A stretch of DNA of 29,861 nucleotides from DATARH01 sp035648415 (GTDB lineage Bacteria > Pseudomonadota > Alphaproteobacteria > ATCC43930 > CGMCC-115725): positions 1-29,861 of the forward strand of contig DASRLO010000034.1 in assembly GCA_035648415.1 (NCBI GenBank). Direction: 5' to 3'. Of this stretch, positions 22,385 through 29,727 are shown piece after piece (the stretch's first letter is position 1; the number at the start of each line of letters is the position of its first letter). Made by a program: the position numbers and the translations under genes. The notes beneath the pieces were generated by a model. The model had not been told where the DNA came from and searched no databases. It worked only from the letters and a program-made list of their open reading frames with translations.

Positions 22385-23563
22385 CTATATAGGCGCAGCC
22401 ACGGCCCTGCGCGAGCGCAGCGCGAAGAGCGAGGCGAAGGCGGCCAGCATCAGCCCGGCCGACAGGGTCACGGCGCCGACGCCAACGCTGTCGAGCAGCA
22501 ATCCGAACAGGAACGGCGCGGCCGACTGGGTGATCCGCGCCGGCGCCGACAACACGCCGCTCCTGAGCCCGAACCCGTGCGGGCCGAAGATCGCCAGCGG
22601 CAGGGTGCCCTTGGCGATGGTGATCATGCCGTTGCCGGCGCCGTGCAGCAGCGCGAAGGCGACGATCCCGAACGGGCCGAGCATCCCCAAGGCCAGCGCG
22701 GCCAGCGGGTGCATCACCGCCGCGATCCGCGCCGAGATCAGCGGGTGCATCCGCCGCATCAGCCCGAACTCGACCAGCCGTGCGGCGACCTGGGCCGGCC
22801 CGACCAGCGCTGCGGCGGCGACGGCTTCGGTCGAGGTCGCGCCGGCGGTTTCGAGCAGACGCGGCAGGTGCGCCGCCATCGCGCCGGTAACAAACCATGC
22901 CGCCGAGAAGAAGAACGCCAGCACCGGCATCGCGCCGCGCGGCGGCTCGGTCTCGACATCGTCGTGGCCATCCTGCCGGCGCGGGATTTCGGCCGACGCC
23001 TTGGGGATCAGCAGCCAGTTGACCGGCACGCAGACAAAGAGGTTGAGCGCCGCCCACACCAGGCAGGCCTCGCGCCAACCGTATTGGTGCAGCATGAAGG
23101 CGCTAAGCGGCCAGCCGATCGTGCTGGCGAAGCCGGCGATGAGGGTGATCCCGGTGATCGGGTTGCGCGCCGCGTGGCCGTAGAGCCGGGTGAGGGTGGC
23201 GAAGGCCGGGTCGTAGAGGCCCATGGTGATTCCGGCGCCGATCGGAACCCAGGCGATAACGAGTCCGGCGACGCCGTCGGCCCGCGCCAGCAGCGCCAAG
23301 CCCAGTGCCAGCACCAGGTTCGAGGCGACCAGCACGCCGCGCCCGCCGTGCTTGTCGATCACGCGGCCGACCGCCGGCCCCAGCGCCGCCGACATCAGGA
23401 GCGCAATCGAGAAGATGCCGAAGAAGATGCTCGGCGAGAGGCCGAGCGCCTTGGCGATCGGCGCGCCGAGGATCGCCGGCAGGTAATAGCTCGATGCCCA
23501 GGCGAGGGTCTGGGTCGTGCCGAGCGCGGCGACGACGGTGGTTCTGCGGTCCTTTGCGGTCAC
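22385..23563 (-). CDS. Major facilitator superfamily transporter
   Basis: A 392-residue, very hydrophobic protein with about 12 predicted membrane helices and a polar central loop (RRQDGHDDVETEPPRG, about residues 205-220) separating the two six-helix halves. The first half has LGPAVGRVIDKHGGRGVLV, matching the loop 2-3 motif of MFS carriers. The substrate is unknown. ATG 23563 overlaps the methyltransferase stop in an ATGA tetranucleotide and the stop is 4 bases before ubiD, so it sits in the middle of the ubiA-ubiD operon. Whether it moves a quinone precursor or is unrelated cargo cannot be told. Confidence 0.88.
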   Translation of the reverse strand: MTAKDRRTTVVAALGTTQTLAWASSYYLPAILGAPIAKALGLSPSIFFGIFSIALLMSAALGPAVGRVIDKHGGRGVLVASNLVLALGLALLARADGVAGLVIAWVPIGAGITMGLYDPAFATLTRLYGHAARNPITGITLIAGFASTIGWPLSAFMLHQYGWREACLVWAALNLFVCVPVNWLLIPKASAEIPRRQDGHDDVETEPPRGAMPVLAFFFSAAWFVTGAMAAHLPRLLETAGATSTEAVAAAALVGPAQVAARLVEFGLMRRMHPLISARIAAVMHPLAALALGMLGPFGIVAFALLHGAGNGMITIAKGTLPLAIFGPHGFGLRSGVLSAPARITQSAAPFLFGLLLDSVGVGAVTLSAGLMLAAFASLFALRSRRAVAAPI

Positions 23564-24213
23564 GCCGGCTCAACCTCCCACACCATCCCCTCGCGCGCCT
23601 CGCGGTCCTCCAGCTCGCGGCTCACCGGCACGATATAGCGCGCGCGCTCGACCAAGCCCTCCCGCGGCAGGTAGGCCCGGCCCGGATCGCCGAGCAGCGC
23701 CAGCCGGCCGCGTGCCGCCGTCCGGCGCAGCAGCGCGATCACCCGCGACGCCATCGGTTCCTCATAGCAGACGTCGCCTGCCAGCACGACGCCCCAACCG
23801 GCGGCGGCGCGGTCGAGCAGGTCGCGGGTTTCGATCGCGACCGCGACATCGTTGAGCGGCGCGTTGAGGGCGATCGCGGCGGCGGCGAAAGGATCGATGT
23901 CGGCGGCGACGACGCGCGCCGCGCCGGCTTTCGCCGCGGCGATCGCGACGATCCCCGAGCCGGAACAGAGGTCGAGCACCTCGCGGCCGGCGACGCTCTC
24001 GGGATTGTCGAGCAGATAGCGCGCGAGCGCCTGGCCGCCGGCCCAGGCGAAAGCCCAGAACGGCGGCGGCGTCGGGCCGCGGGCGAGGCTTTCTTCGGTC
24101 GCCTGCCAGATCGGCGTCACCTCGGTGGCGAGATGGAGGCGGATTTCCGGAACCAGCGGCGGCGCGCCGATCGCCGTGTTGCCGCGCACGAACGCCGCCG
24201 GGTCCACGGTCAC
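23560..24213 (-). CDS. Class I SAM methyltransferase, ETF-beta lysine methyltransferase (METTL20)-like
   Basis: A 217-residue Rossmann methyltransferase. The SAM motif I is VLDLCSGSGIVAIAAAKAGA (79-98), motif II has AADIDPFAAAAIALNA (104-118), and GDVCYEEP (147-153) resembles the GD-x-(F/C)-Y motif of METTL20-type enzymes. PFWAFAWAGGQALARYLLDNPE (51-72) is also strongly like METTL20 and its bacterial homologues, which methylate the beta subunit of electron transfer flavoprotein and, in one alphaproteobacterial case, L7/L12. PrmA and other protein methyltransferases are the alternatives. Start GTG 24213 forms a GTGA overlap with the ubiA stop; the frame to 24372 is an antisense-like extension over ubiA. 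It overlaps the MFS gene by 4 bases. Confidence 0.82.
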   Translation of the reverse strand: MTVDPAAFVRGNTAIGAPPLVPEIRLHLATEVTPIWQATEESLARGPTPPPFWAFAWAGGQALARYLLDNPESVAGREVLDLCSGSGIVAIAAAKAGAARVVAADIDPFAAAAIALNAPLNDVAVAIETRDLLDRAAAGWGVVLAGDVCYEEPMASRVIALLRRTAARGRLALLGDPGRAYLPREGLVERARYIVPVSRELEDREAREGMVWEVEPA

Positions 24214-25247
24214 AAGGCGTGGCCGGCGACGATGCCGGCGAGCACGAGCCAACCGGCGAGCCGGTTCGAGCGGAATTTCCCGAGGCAATCGAGCGGGTCG
24301 TCGATGGCGACGCGGGCGCCCTGCCAGCAAAGCTGTCCGGCGGCGAGGGCGAGGCCGATGAAAAACGCCCAATTCAGCCTATCGGCGAACCCCGCCATGG
24401 CCCACAGCAGCACGGCGGCGCCGTAGAACAGGAAGAGGAATGGCCGTGTCCTGTCGCCAAGCGCCAGCGCCGAGGATTTGACGCCGATCCGCGCGTCATC
24501 CTCCTTGTCCTGGTGCGCGTAGATCGTGTCGTAGCCGAGCGTCCAGCAGACGCCGCCGAGATAGAGCAGCACCGGCGGCCAGGCAAGACTGCCGGTCACC
24601 GCGGCCCAGCCGATGAGGGCGCCCCAGTTGAAGTTGAGGCCGAGGAAAAGCTGCGGCCAATAGGTGATCCGCTTCATGTAGGGGTAGGTGCCGATCAGCC
24701 CGAGGACCGCGACGCCGAGCGCGATGCTCACCCAATTGAGACTCAACAGGATCGCCGCGCCGAGCGCCAGCTGCGCCGCCATGAACGCGATTGCTTGCCC
24801 GACCGACACCCGGCCGCTGGGGATCGGCCGCAGGCGGGTGCGCGCGACCTGACCGTCATAGTCGCGGTCGGCGATGTCGTTGAGCGTGCAGCCGGCGCCG
24901 CGCATCGCCGCCGCACCGATGGCGAACAGCAGAAGCAACACCGGGTCGGGCCAGCGCGGCCCGGCGAGCGCGATCCCCCACCAGCCGGGGAACAGCAGCA
25001 GCCAGGTGCCGATCGGCCGGTCGAGCCGCGCCAGCCTCGCATAGGGCTCGGCCCAGCGCGGCAGCCAACGATCAACCCAATCGCCGATGTGGATGTCGGT
25101 GGGGTCGGCTAAACCCCCATCCCGACCTTTCCCCGCTTGCGGGGAAAGGAGTCGCCGCTCGCCACTGCGCAGACGCGCTCCCTCCCCCGCAAGCGGGGTC
25201 GGGCCGGGGTGGGGGTTGAGGTCCGCTTTCCCGGACAGGTCGCTCAT
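24210..25247 (-). CDS. ubiA: 4-hydroxybenzoate polyprenyltransferase with repeat-derived N-terminal insert
   Basis: UbiA attaches the polyprenyl tail to 4-hydroxybenzoate in ubiquinone synthesis at the inner membrane. The core (from WVDRWLPRWAEPYARLARLDRPIG, about residue 57) has the two Asp-rich motifs: NDIADRDYDG for diphosphate binding and YDTIYAHQDKEDDARIG in the second half, plus about eight membrane helices. At 345 residues it is longer than usual because residues 11-46 (NPHPGPTP... to GRDGGL) are translated from a palindromic intergenic-type repeat (25112-25217) lying in frame after MSDLSGKADL. No start codon with a good ribosome binding site exists between the repeat and the core, so ATG 25247 is probably used. 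It heads the ubiA-MTase-MFS-ubiD operon. Confidence 0.93.
   Translation of the reverse strand: MSDLSGKADLNPHPGPTPLAGEGARLRSGERRLLSPQAGKGRDGGLADPTDIHIGDWVDRWLPRWAEPYARLARLDRPIGTWLLLFPGWWGIALAGPRWPDPVLLLLFAIGAAAMRGAGCTLNDIADRDYDGQVARTRLRPIPSGRVSVGQAIAFMAAQLALGAAILLSLNWVSIALGVAVLGLIGTYPYMKRITYWPQLFLGLNFNWGALIGWAAVTGSLAWPPVLLYLGGVCWTLGYDTIYAHQDKEDDARIGVKSSALALGDRTRPFLFLFYGAAVLLWAMAGFADRLNWAFFIGLALAAGQLCWQGARVAIDDPLDCLGKFRSNRLAGWLVLAGIVAGHAL
25112..25217. repeat. Compound palindromic repeat inside the ubiA coding sequence
   Basis: The outer arms AACCCCCATCCCGACC (25112-25127) and, in complement, AACCCCCACCCCGGCCCGACC (25197-25217) match except for a 5-base gap. Inside are two hairpins: TTTCCCCGC (25128-25136) with GCGGGGAAA (25139-25147), and CCCCGC (25185-25190) with GCGGGG (25193-25198). 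Total length is about 106 bases. It is read in frame as residues 11-46 of UbiA. Confidence 0.8.
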
Positions 25248-25294
25248 CGGCTAATCTTGGGCCTGCGGCGACTGGTTCTCAAGCCGACGGAGGC

Positions 25295-25380
25295 GTCATT
25301 GCGAGCGCAGCGAAGCAATCGCGTGCCAAGTGCGCACTCTCATCGAGATTTTTTCATCGCCTTTGGCTCCACGCAATGAC
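25295..25380. repeat. GTCATTGCG-type terminal inverted repeat element overlapping the rsmE start
   Basis: Begins GTCATTGCGAGCGCAGCGAA and ends CGCAATGAC, giving 9-bp perfect terminal inverted repeats. The same family appears at 27584-27673. The last bases contain the ATG used here as the rsmE start. It lies in the divergent ubiA/rsmE intergenic region, so it may displace or alter a promoter. Confidence 0.75.
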
Positions 25381-26137
25381 GGGTTTCCTGGAGCGGGTCG
25401 CAACGCGCCTCTACCTTCCGGCCGCGCTCGCCAAGGACGGCGTGGTTGAGATCGACGCGGCGCAAACCCATCGTTTGCGTCATGTGCTGCGGCTGACCAC
25501 CGGAGCGGCGGTGGCGGGGTTCAACGCGCGCGACGGCGAGTTCCTGTGCCGGCTCGCCGAACTGGGCCGCAACCACGGCTCGCTCGCGGTTGAACGCCTG
25601 TTGCGAGCGCCCGAAGCGGGGCCCGATCTATGGCTGCTGTTCGCGGCGGTCAAGCGGCTGCGGCTCGATTGGCTGGTCGAGAAGGCGACCGAGCTCGGCG
25701 TCGCCGCGTTTGTGCCGGTGTTCACCGAGCGCACCCAACCCGAGCGGCTCAACCGCGAGCGGCTTCTCGCTCATGCCGTCGCCGCCGCCGAGCAGAGCGA
25801 GCGGCTGTCGATCCCCGAACTCCGGCCGCCGGTGCGGCTCTCTGCCGTGCTCGCCGCATGGCCCGCCGAGCGCCGCCTGATCCTCTGCGACGAAACCGGC
25901 GCCGGCGCCCCGATCGCCGAGGCGCTGGCCGGTCTGCCGGGGGATGCGCCGGCTGCGGTCCTTGTCGGACCCGAAGGCGGCTTCACCCAAACGGAACTTG
26001 ACGCTCTGGCCGATCTCCCTTTTGTTACGCGCGCCGGGCTTGGGCCCCGGGTGCTGCGTGCCGAGACGGCCGCGCTCGCGGCCTTGGCGGCGTTTCAGGC
26101 GATCGCCGGAGATTGGCGCCACCAGCGCCGCCGTTGA
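25376..26137 (+). CDS. rsmE: 16S rRNA (uracil1498-N3)-methyltransferase
   Basis: RsmE methylates U1498 of 16S rRNA in the assembled 30S subunit. The 253-residue SPOUT protein has an N-terminal PUA-like domain (RLYLPAALAKDGVVEID, HRLRHVLRLTTGA) and a knotted C-terminal domain with KATELGV (103-109), LVGPEGGFT (197-204) and LGPRVLRAETAALAAL (222-237), the family SAM-binding knot. ATG 25376 falls in the terminus of the upstream repeat, without a clear ribosome binding site; no better in-frame start precedes the family N-terminus. The native start may have been replaced when the repeat arrived. It precedes gshA on the same strand by 71 bases. Confidence 0.94.
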   Translation: MTGFLERVATRLYLPAALAKDGVVEIDAAQTHRLRHVLRLTTGAAVAGFNARDGEFLCRLAELGRNHGSLAVERLLRAPEAGPDLWLLFAAVKRLRLDWLVEKATELGVAAFVPVFTERTQPERLNRERLLAHAVAAAEQSERLSIPELRPPVRLSAVLAAWPAERRLILCDETGAGAPIAEALAGLPGDAPAAVLVGPEGGFTQTELDALADLPFVTRAGLGPRVLRAETAALAALAAFQAIAGDWRHQRRR

Positions 26138-26208
26138 CGACCTCGTGGGGTTGTCTCCGGCCGCACGCGGCCGATCTATTGTCACGCATCTTGGAGAAGG
26201 CTCGCCGC

Positions 26209-27576
26209 ATGTCCGTCCCGCCGAAATCGCCCGGACCGCCGATCACCGACAAGCGGCAGCTCGTCGAATACCACGAGGCCGGCAACAAGCCGCCCGCGGC
26301 GTGGCGCGTCGGCACCGAGCACGAAAAGTTCGTGTTCCGCCGCAGCGACCTCTCCCGCGTCCCCTATGAGGGTTCGGACGGCATCGGCGCCCTCCTCCAG
26401 GGCATGACGCGGTTCGGCTGGAAGCCGGTGATCGAGGCCGGCAACATCATCGCCCTCGAAAACGACGCGCGATGTTCGATCACCCTCGAACCGGGCGGCC
26501 AATTCGAGCTGTCGGGCGCGCCGCTCGAAACCGTCCACCAGACCTGCGACGAGGTGCACGAGCATCTGCGCCAGGTGCGCGAGGTCTGCGACGAGCTGGG
26601 CCTCGGCATGCTCGGCCTCGGCTTCGATCCCAAATCGCGGCGTGAGGATGTCGGCTGGATGCCCAAGGGGCGCTACCGGATAATGCGCGACTACATGCCG
26701 AAAAAGGGTTTGCTCGGCCTCGACATGATGCTGCGGACCTGCACCGTGCAGGCCAATCTCGACTACCAATCCGAAGCCGACATGGTGAGGAAGTTCCGCA
26801 TGTCGCTGGCCTTGCAGCCGATGGCGGTGGCGCTCTTCGCCAATTCGCCGTTCCTCGAAGGCAAACCCAACGGCTTCCAGAGCTACCGCAGCCACATCTG
26901 GACCGATACCGACCCCGACCGCTGCGGCACCCTGCCGTTCGTCTTCGAGGACGGATTCGGGTTCGAGCGCTATGTCGACTATATGCTCGACGTGCCGATG
27001 TACTTCGTCTACCGCGACGGCAAGTACATCGACGCGAGCGGCCAGTCGTTCCGCGACTTCATCGCCGGCAAGCTGCCGGCCTTGCCGGGCGAACTCCCCG
27101 GCATGAGCGACTGGATCGACCATTCGACGACCGCGTTCCCCGAGGTTCGGCTCAAGAGCTTCCTCGAGATGCGGGGCGCCGACGGCGGGCCGTGGCGGCG
27201 GCTCTGCGCTCTGCCGGCGCTGTGGGTCGGGCTGTTCTACGACGCCGCCGCGCTCGACGCGGCGCACGACCTCGTCGCCGATTGGACCGAGGCCGAGCGC
27301 GACGCGATGCGCGCCGAGGTGCCGAGATTGGGTCTCGACACGCGCATCCGCAGCCGCACCTTGCGCGACGTCGCCCTCGAAGTCCTCGACTTCGCGCGCG
27401 AAGGGCTGCACCGCCGCGCCCGCCGCGACCACGCCGGCGAGGACGAAACCCACTTCCTCGACGCGCTGTTCTCGATCGCCGGCTCGGGCCGCACCCCGGC
27501 CGCCGAGCTGCTCGAAGACTTCACGACGCGTTGGAACGGCGACCTTGCCCCGCTCTATACCGAGCACGCGTATTAA
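26209..27576 (+). CDS. gshA: Glutamate-cysteine ligase, plant/alphaproteobacterial type
   Basis: GshA makes gamma-glutamylcysteine, the first step of glutathione synthesis, in the cytoplasm. The 455-residue protein matches the plant/alphaproteobacterial GCL class. It has RVGTEHEKFVFR (34-44), EDG-like VIEAGNIIALENDARCSITLEPGGQFELSGAPLETVHQ (74-111, containing metal and substrate ligands), GFDPKSRREDVGWMPKGRY and RTCTVQANLDY. The C-terminal region holds SFLEMRGADGG. I chose ATG 26209 because of a GGAGAAGG ribosome binding site upstream and the conserved opening; the frame to 26113 only adds low-complexity sequence. gshB is not in the window. It converges on the glycoside hydrolase gene across a palindromic repeat. 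Confidence 0.95.
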   Translation: MSVPPKSPGPPITDKRQLVEYHEAGNKPPAAWRVGTEHEKFVFRRSDLSRVPYEGSDGIGALLQGMTRFGWKPVIEAGNIIALENDARCSITLEPGGQFELSGAPLETVHQTCDEVHEHLRQVREVCDELGLGMLGLGFDPKSRREDVGWMPKGRYRIMRDYMPKKGLLGLDMMLRTCTVQANLDYQSEADMVRKFRMSLALQPMAVALFANSPFLEGKPNGFQSYRSHIWTDTDPDRCGTLPFVFEDGFGFERYVDYMLDVPMYFVYRDGKYIDASGQSFRDFIAGKLPALPGELPGMSDWIDHSTTAFPEVRLKSFLEMRGADGGPWRRLCALPALWVGLFYDAAALDAAHDLVADWTEAERDAMRAEVPRLGLDTRIRSRTLRDVALEVLDFAREGLHRRARRDHAGEDETHFLDALFSIAGSGRTPAAELLEDFTTRWNGDLAPLYTEHAY

Positions 27577-27583
27577 GCGCCTT

Positions 27584-27673
27584 GTCATTGCGAGGAGCCC
27601 AAAGAGCGACGCGGCAATCTCGTGCGGAGGAATCTCCCACTGCACGTCATCGCTGCGCTGCGCTCGCGATGAC
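27584..27673. repeat. GTCATTGCGAG-type palindromic repeat between gshA and the glycoside hydrolase
   Basis: GTCATTGCGAG (27584-27594) is mirrored by CTCGCGATGAC (27663-27673). Same family as 25295-25380. It fills the 105-base gap between two convergent genes, where it could serve as a bidirectional transcript end; no T-tract is seen. Confidence 0.75.
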
Positions 27674-27681
27674 GATGAGCG

Positions 27682-29697
27682 TCAGCCGGCTTTTCCCGAT
27701 CCAGCCGCCGGCTTGATGCCGCCGGTATTCGGTCCGGCGGCGCCGTCGCCGAGCTTGAAGACGTGCCATGACCCCGGCTCGGCCATCGCCTTCTCGGGCG
27801 GCTGGCCGGAGAGCGACATCCAGCGCTCGTTGTGCCAGCTGGTCATCGCGACCTCGGCGCGCAGGCTGGCGCCGGCGACCGGCGGGGCAACGCCCAGATA
27901 AGACCAGGGGATTGTCATCTCGGCGGTGACGCGCGGCTGGTCGGCGCCGAAATACACCGCCTCGGTGGCTCCCGGCGGCTTGCAGCCGTCGCGGATCGTG
28001 GCGTCGGCGTCGCCGGCGCAGACCGTCCACTTCATCTCCAGGTAATCCTTGACCCGGGTGCGCGGCGGGATGAAGAACAGGGTCACCCGCTTGGCTCCGG
28101 CTCCGGCGTCGACGCCGATCTCGACGCGGTAGGATTCGCCGAGCGGGAACGCGTTCTCGTACGACATCAGGTCGACATCGAAATAATCCTGGCCGGCCGT
28201 CGCCAGGTTGAGCCCCTGGTCGCTCCAGGACAGGTAGATTTCGCCGAAATCGACCGCGCCCGGCGACGGTTTCAGCGGCGGCAAGAGGCTCGCCGGCTTC
28301 GGCCAGTCGGCGATCGAATGGTCGGCGAGCGAGATCGCGGCCTGCGGCAGCGTGAAATCGCGCATCGCCGGCGGCGCGGCCGGCGCGGCCGCGTGGATTT
28401 GCGGCGCGCGCCGGTTGGCCTCCGCGAGCGCCCCAGTCAGCCGCTCGTAGGGGCGGTCGTTGATGTCGACGAGGCCGAAATCATAGTCCTCGCCGTCCGG
28501 CCGGCCGCCTTTGGGGTGGTCGTAATACTGGAACCAGTGGGTGCCGATCAGCTCGGGGATCGCCGCGAAGTTCTCGGCCGTCGCGGCGGCGCCGCGGGCG
28601 CGCTCGTCCTGGGTCTCGACCGTCATCAGATGGCCGTTGTTCTTGTTGCCGGTGCGGTTCTGGTTGGCGGCGAAAAACCATTCCGCCACCAGCACCGGCT
28701 TGCCGCCCGACAATTTCTCCAGCCCGTCCCAGAAATAATGCGCGATCCAGCCGTCGCTGGCATCGGGGTTGTAGTTGGTGGCGATCGCGTCGACGTGGCG
28801 GCCCATCGCCTTGACCGCGGCTGGGTCGTAATAGATCGGCAAGCGGTCGCCGAAATAGAGCGCGTCCGGGTCGGCGGCGTGGATCGCCTTCTCGGCGAGC
28901 GCGTAATAGTGCTCGGAGACGATCCCGGTCCACTCGCGCACCACGGCGATGCCGTTCCCGTCCGGCCGCATATGCGTGAAGCCCATGCTCTTCAGCAACG
29001 CGTCCCAGGAGGCGACCCCGCCCGGCGGGATGAAATCCTGCGTGAAGCGTCCCCAATCGCCGCCATAGTCGCGGCGCAGCATTTCGACCCAGCGCTGCTT
29101 GGTGAAATTGTCGGCCGGCTTCGCCGAGTAGAACAGGAATAGCGCGCCGGCCCACCAGCCGACCTCGTTGTCGGAGAAATAGCCGATCCGGTACGGCGAA
29201 TCCTTGTAGGGCGCGACGAGTTCGCGGGCCAGCGCCATCATCCGCTCGCCGGTCGCCGGGTCGAACGGGTCGAACCAGTGGAACTTGGCGCGCCGGCCAA
29301 GCTCCAGGTTGACGATCATCGGCAGGTGCAGTCTGTCCGGCGTCAGCGACCAGCCGCCGGCGGTGTTGAACCCCCACTGGGCGAGGCGCTGCTGCGTCCG
29401 GCCGACCCAGCTGTCGATCGTCGGGTCGAACGCCCTCCAGCTATACCAAGTCTTGTTGTCCTTCTCGCGCCAGTCGTAGCCGCCGTCGAGCGTGTTGACG
29501 CCGAGGCTGTAGAAGCGCTCGCCACACGGCGTCTTGAGCCAGCGGACGCCGTGGTCGTTCTCGATCGCCCAGCGGCTGCTCGGCGCGCTCGCGAGGTCGC
29601 AGCCATCGGCGGCGGCAGCGGCCGCCGCGCAAATGACGAGAGCGGCGCAGAGCCGAGCGCAGATCAGTCGAACGGTCTTGCACAAAAGACGGTGCAT
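27682..29697 (-). CDS. Secreted glycoside hydrolase of the agarase/beta-galactosidase clan (clan GH-A-like)
   Basis: A 671-residue exported enzyme. The N-terminal 31 residues (MHRLLCKTVRLICARLCAAL, then Ala-rich to AAADGC) form a signal peptide. The TIM-barrel domain has GVNTLDGGYDWRE (66-78), QWGFNTAGGWS, the acid/base Asn177-Glu178 in GYFSDNEVGWW and the likely nucleophile Glu339 in PVLVAEWFFAANQNRTGN, a pattern like beta-agarases and related clan A enzymes. After about residue 470 comes a beta-rich domain with VDFGEIYLSWSDQGLNLA, YRVEIGVDAG and AEMTIPWSYLG that resembles a CBM9-type carbohydrate-binding module. The polysaccharide target is unknown. ATG 29697 is at the very edge of a palindromic repeat; an alternative TTG exists at codon 5. 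No sugar transporter or regulator accompanies it in the window. Confidence 0.85.
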   Translation of the reverse strand: MHRLLCKTVRLICARLCAALVICAAAAAAADGCDLASAPSSRWAIENDHGVRWLKTPCGERFYSLGVNTLDGGYDWREKDNKTWYSWRAFDPTIDSWVGRTQQRLAQWGFNTAGGWSLTPDRLHLPMIVNLELGRRAKFHWFDPFDPATGERMMALARELVAPYKDSPYRIGYFSDNEVGWWAGALFLFYSAKPADNFTKQRWVEMLRRDYGGDWGRFTQDFIPPGGVASWDALLKSMGFTHMRPDGNGIAVVREWTGIVSEHYYALAEKAIHAADPDALYFGDRLPIYYDPAAVKAMGRHVDAIATNYNPDASDGWIAHYFWDGLEKLSGGKPVLVAEWFFAANQNRTGNKNNGHLMTVETQDERARGAAATAENFAAIPELIGTHWFQYYDHPKGGRPDGEDYDFGLVDINDRPYERLTGALAEANRRAPQIHAAAPAAPPAMRDFTLPQAAISLADHSIADWPKPASLLPPLKPSPGAVDFGEIYLSWSDQGLNLATAGQDYFDVDLMSYENAFPLGESYRVEIGVDAGAGAKRVTLFFIPPRTRVKDYLEMKWTVCAGDADATIRDGCKPPGATEAVYFGADQPRVTAEMTIPWSYLGVAPPVAGASLRAEVAMTSWHNERWMSLSGQPPEKAMAEPGSWHVFKLGDGAAGPNTGGIKPAAGSGKAG

Positions 29698-29727
29698 CCT
29701 TCGAGACGCGCCTAGCGGCGCTCCTCA
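29697..29727. repeat. Half copy of the CCTTCGAGACGC-type repeat, interrupted by an IS
   Basis: TCCTTCGAGACGCGCC followed by a core ending CTCCTCA matches the left half of the element at 11976-12047. The expected right half is missing and is replaced at 29728 by the apparent end of an IS5-type element. The extended repeat end overlaps the ATG of the glycoside hydrolase. Confidence 0.6.

Noticed and set aside
25128..25147. Intrinsic terminator from the strong GC hairpin near the ubiA start
   Set aside because: It lies inside the coding sequence and has no U-tract; it is part of the inserted repeat.
6390..27673. Possible CRISPR array among the repeats
   Set aside because: The repeats are dispersed, palindromic and of different families, without regular spacers or cas genes.
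27832..29142. 436-residue plus-strand open frame opposite the glycoside hydrolase
   Set aside because: Low-complexity shadow; the minus-strand protein has a signal peptide and catalytic motifs.
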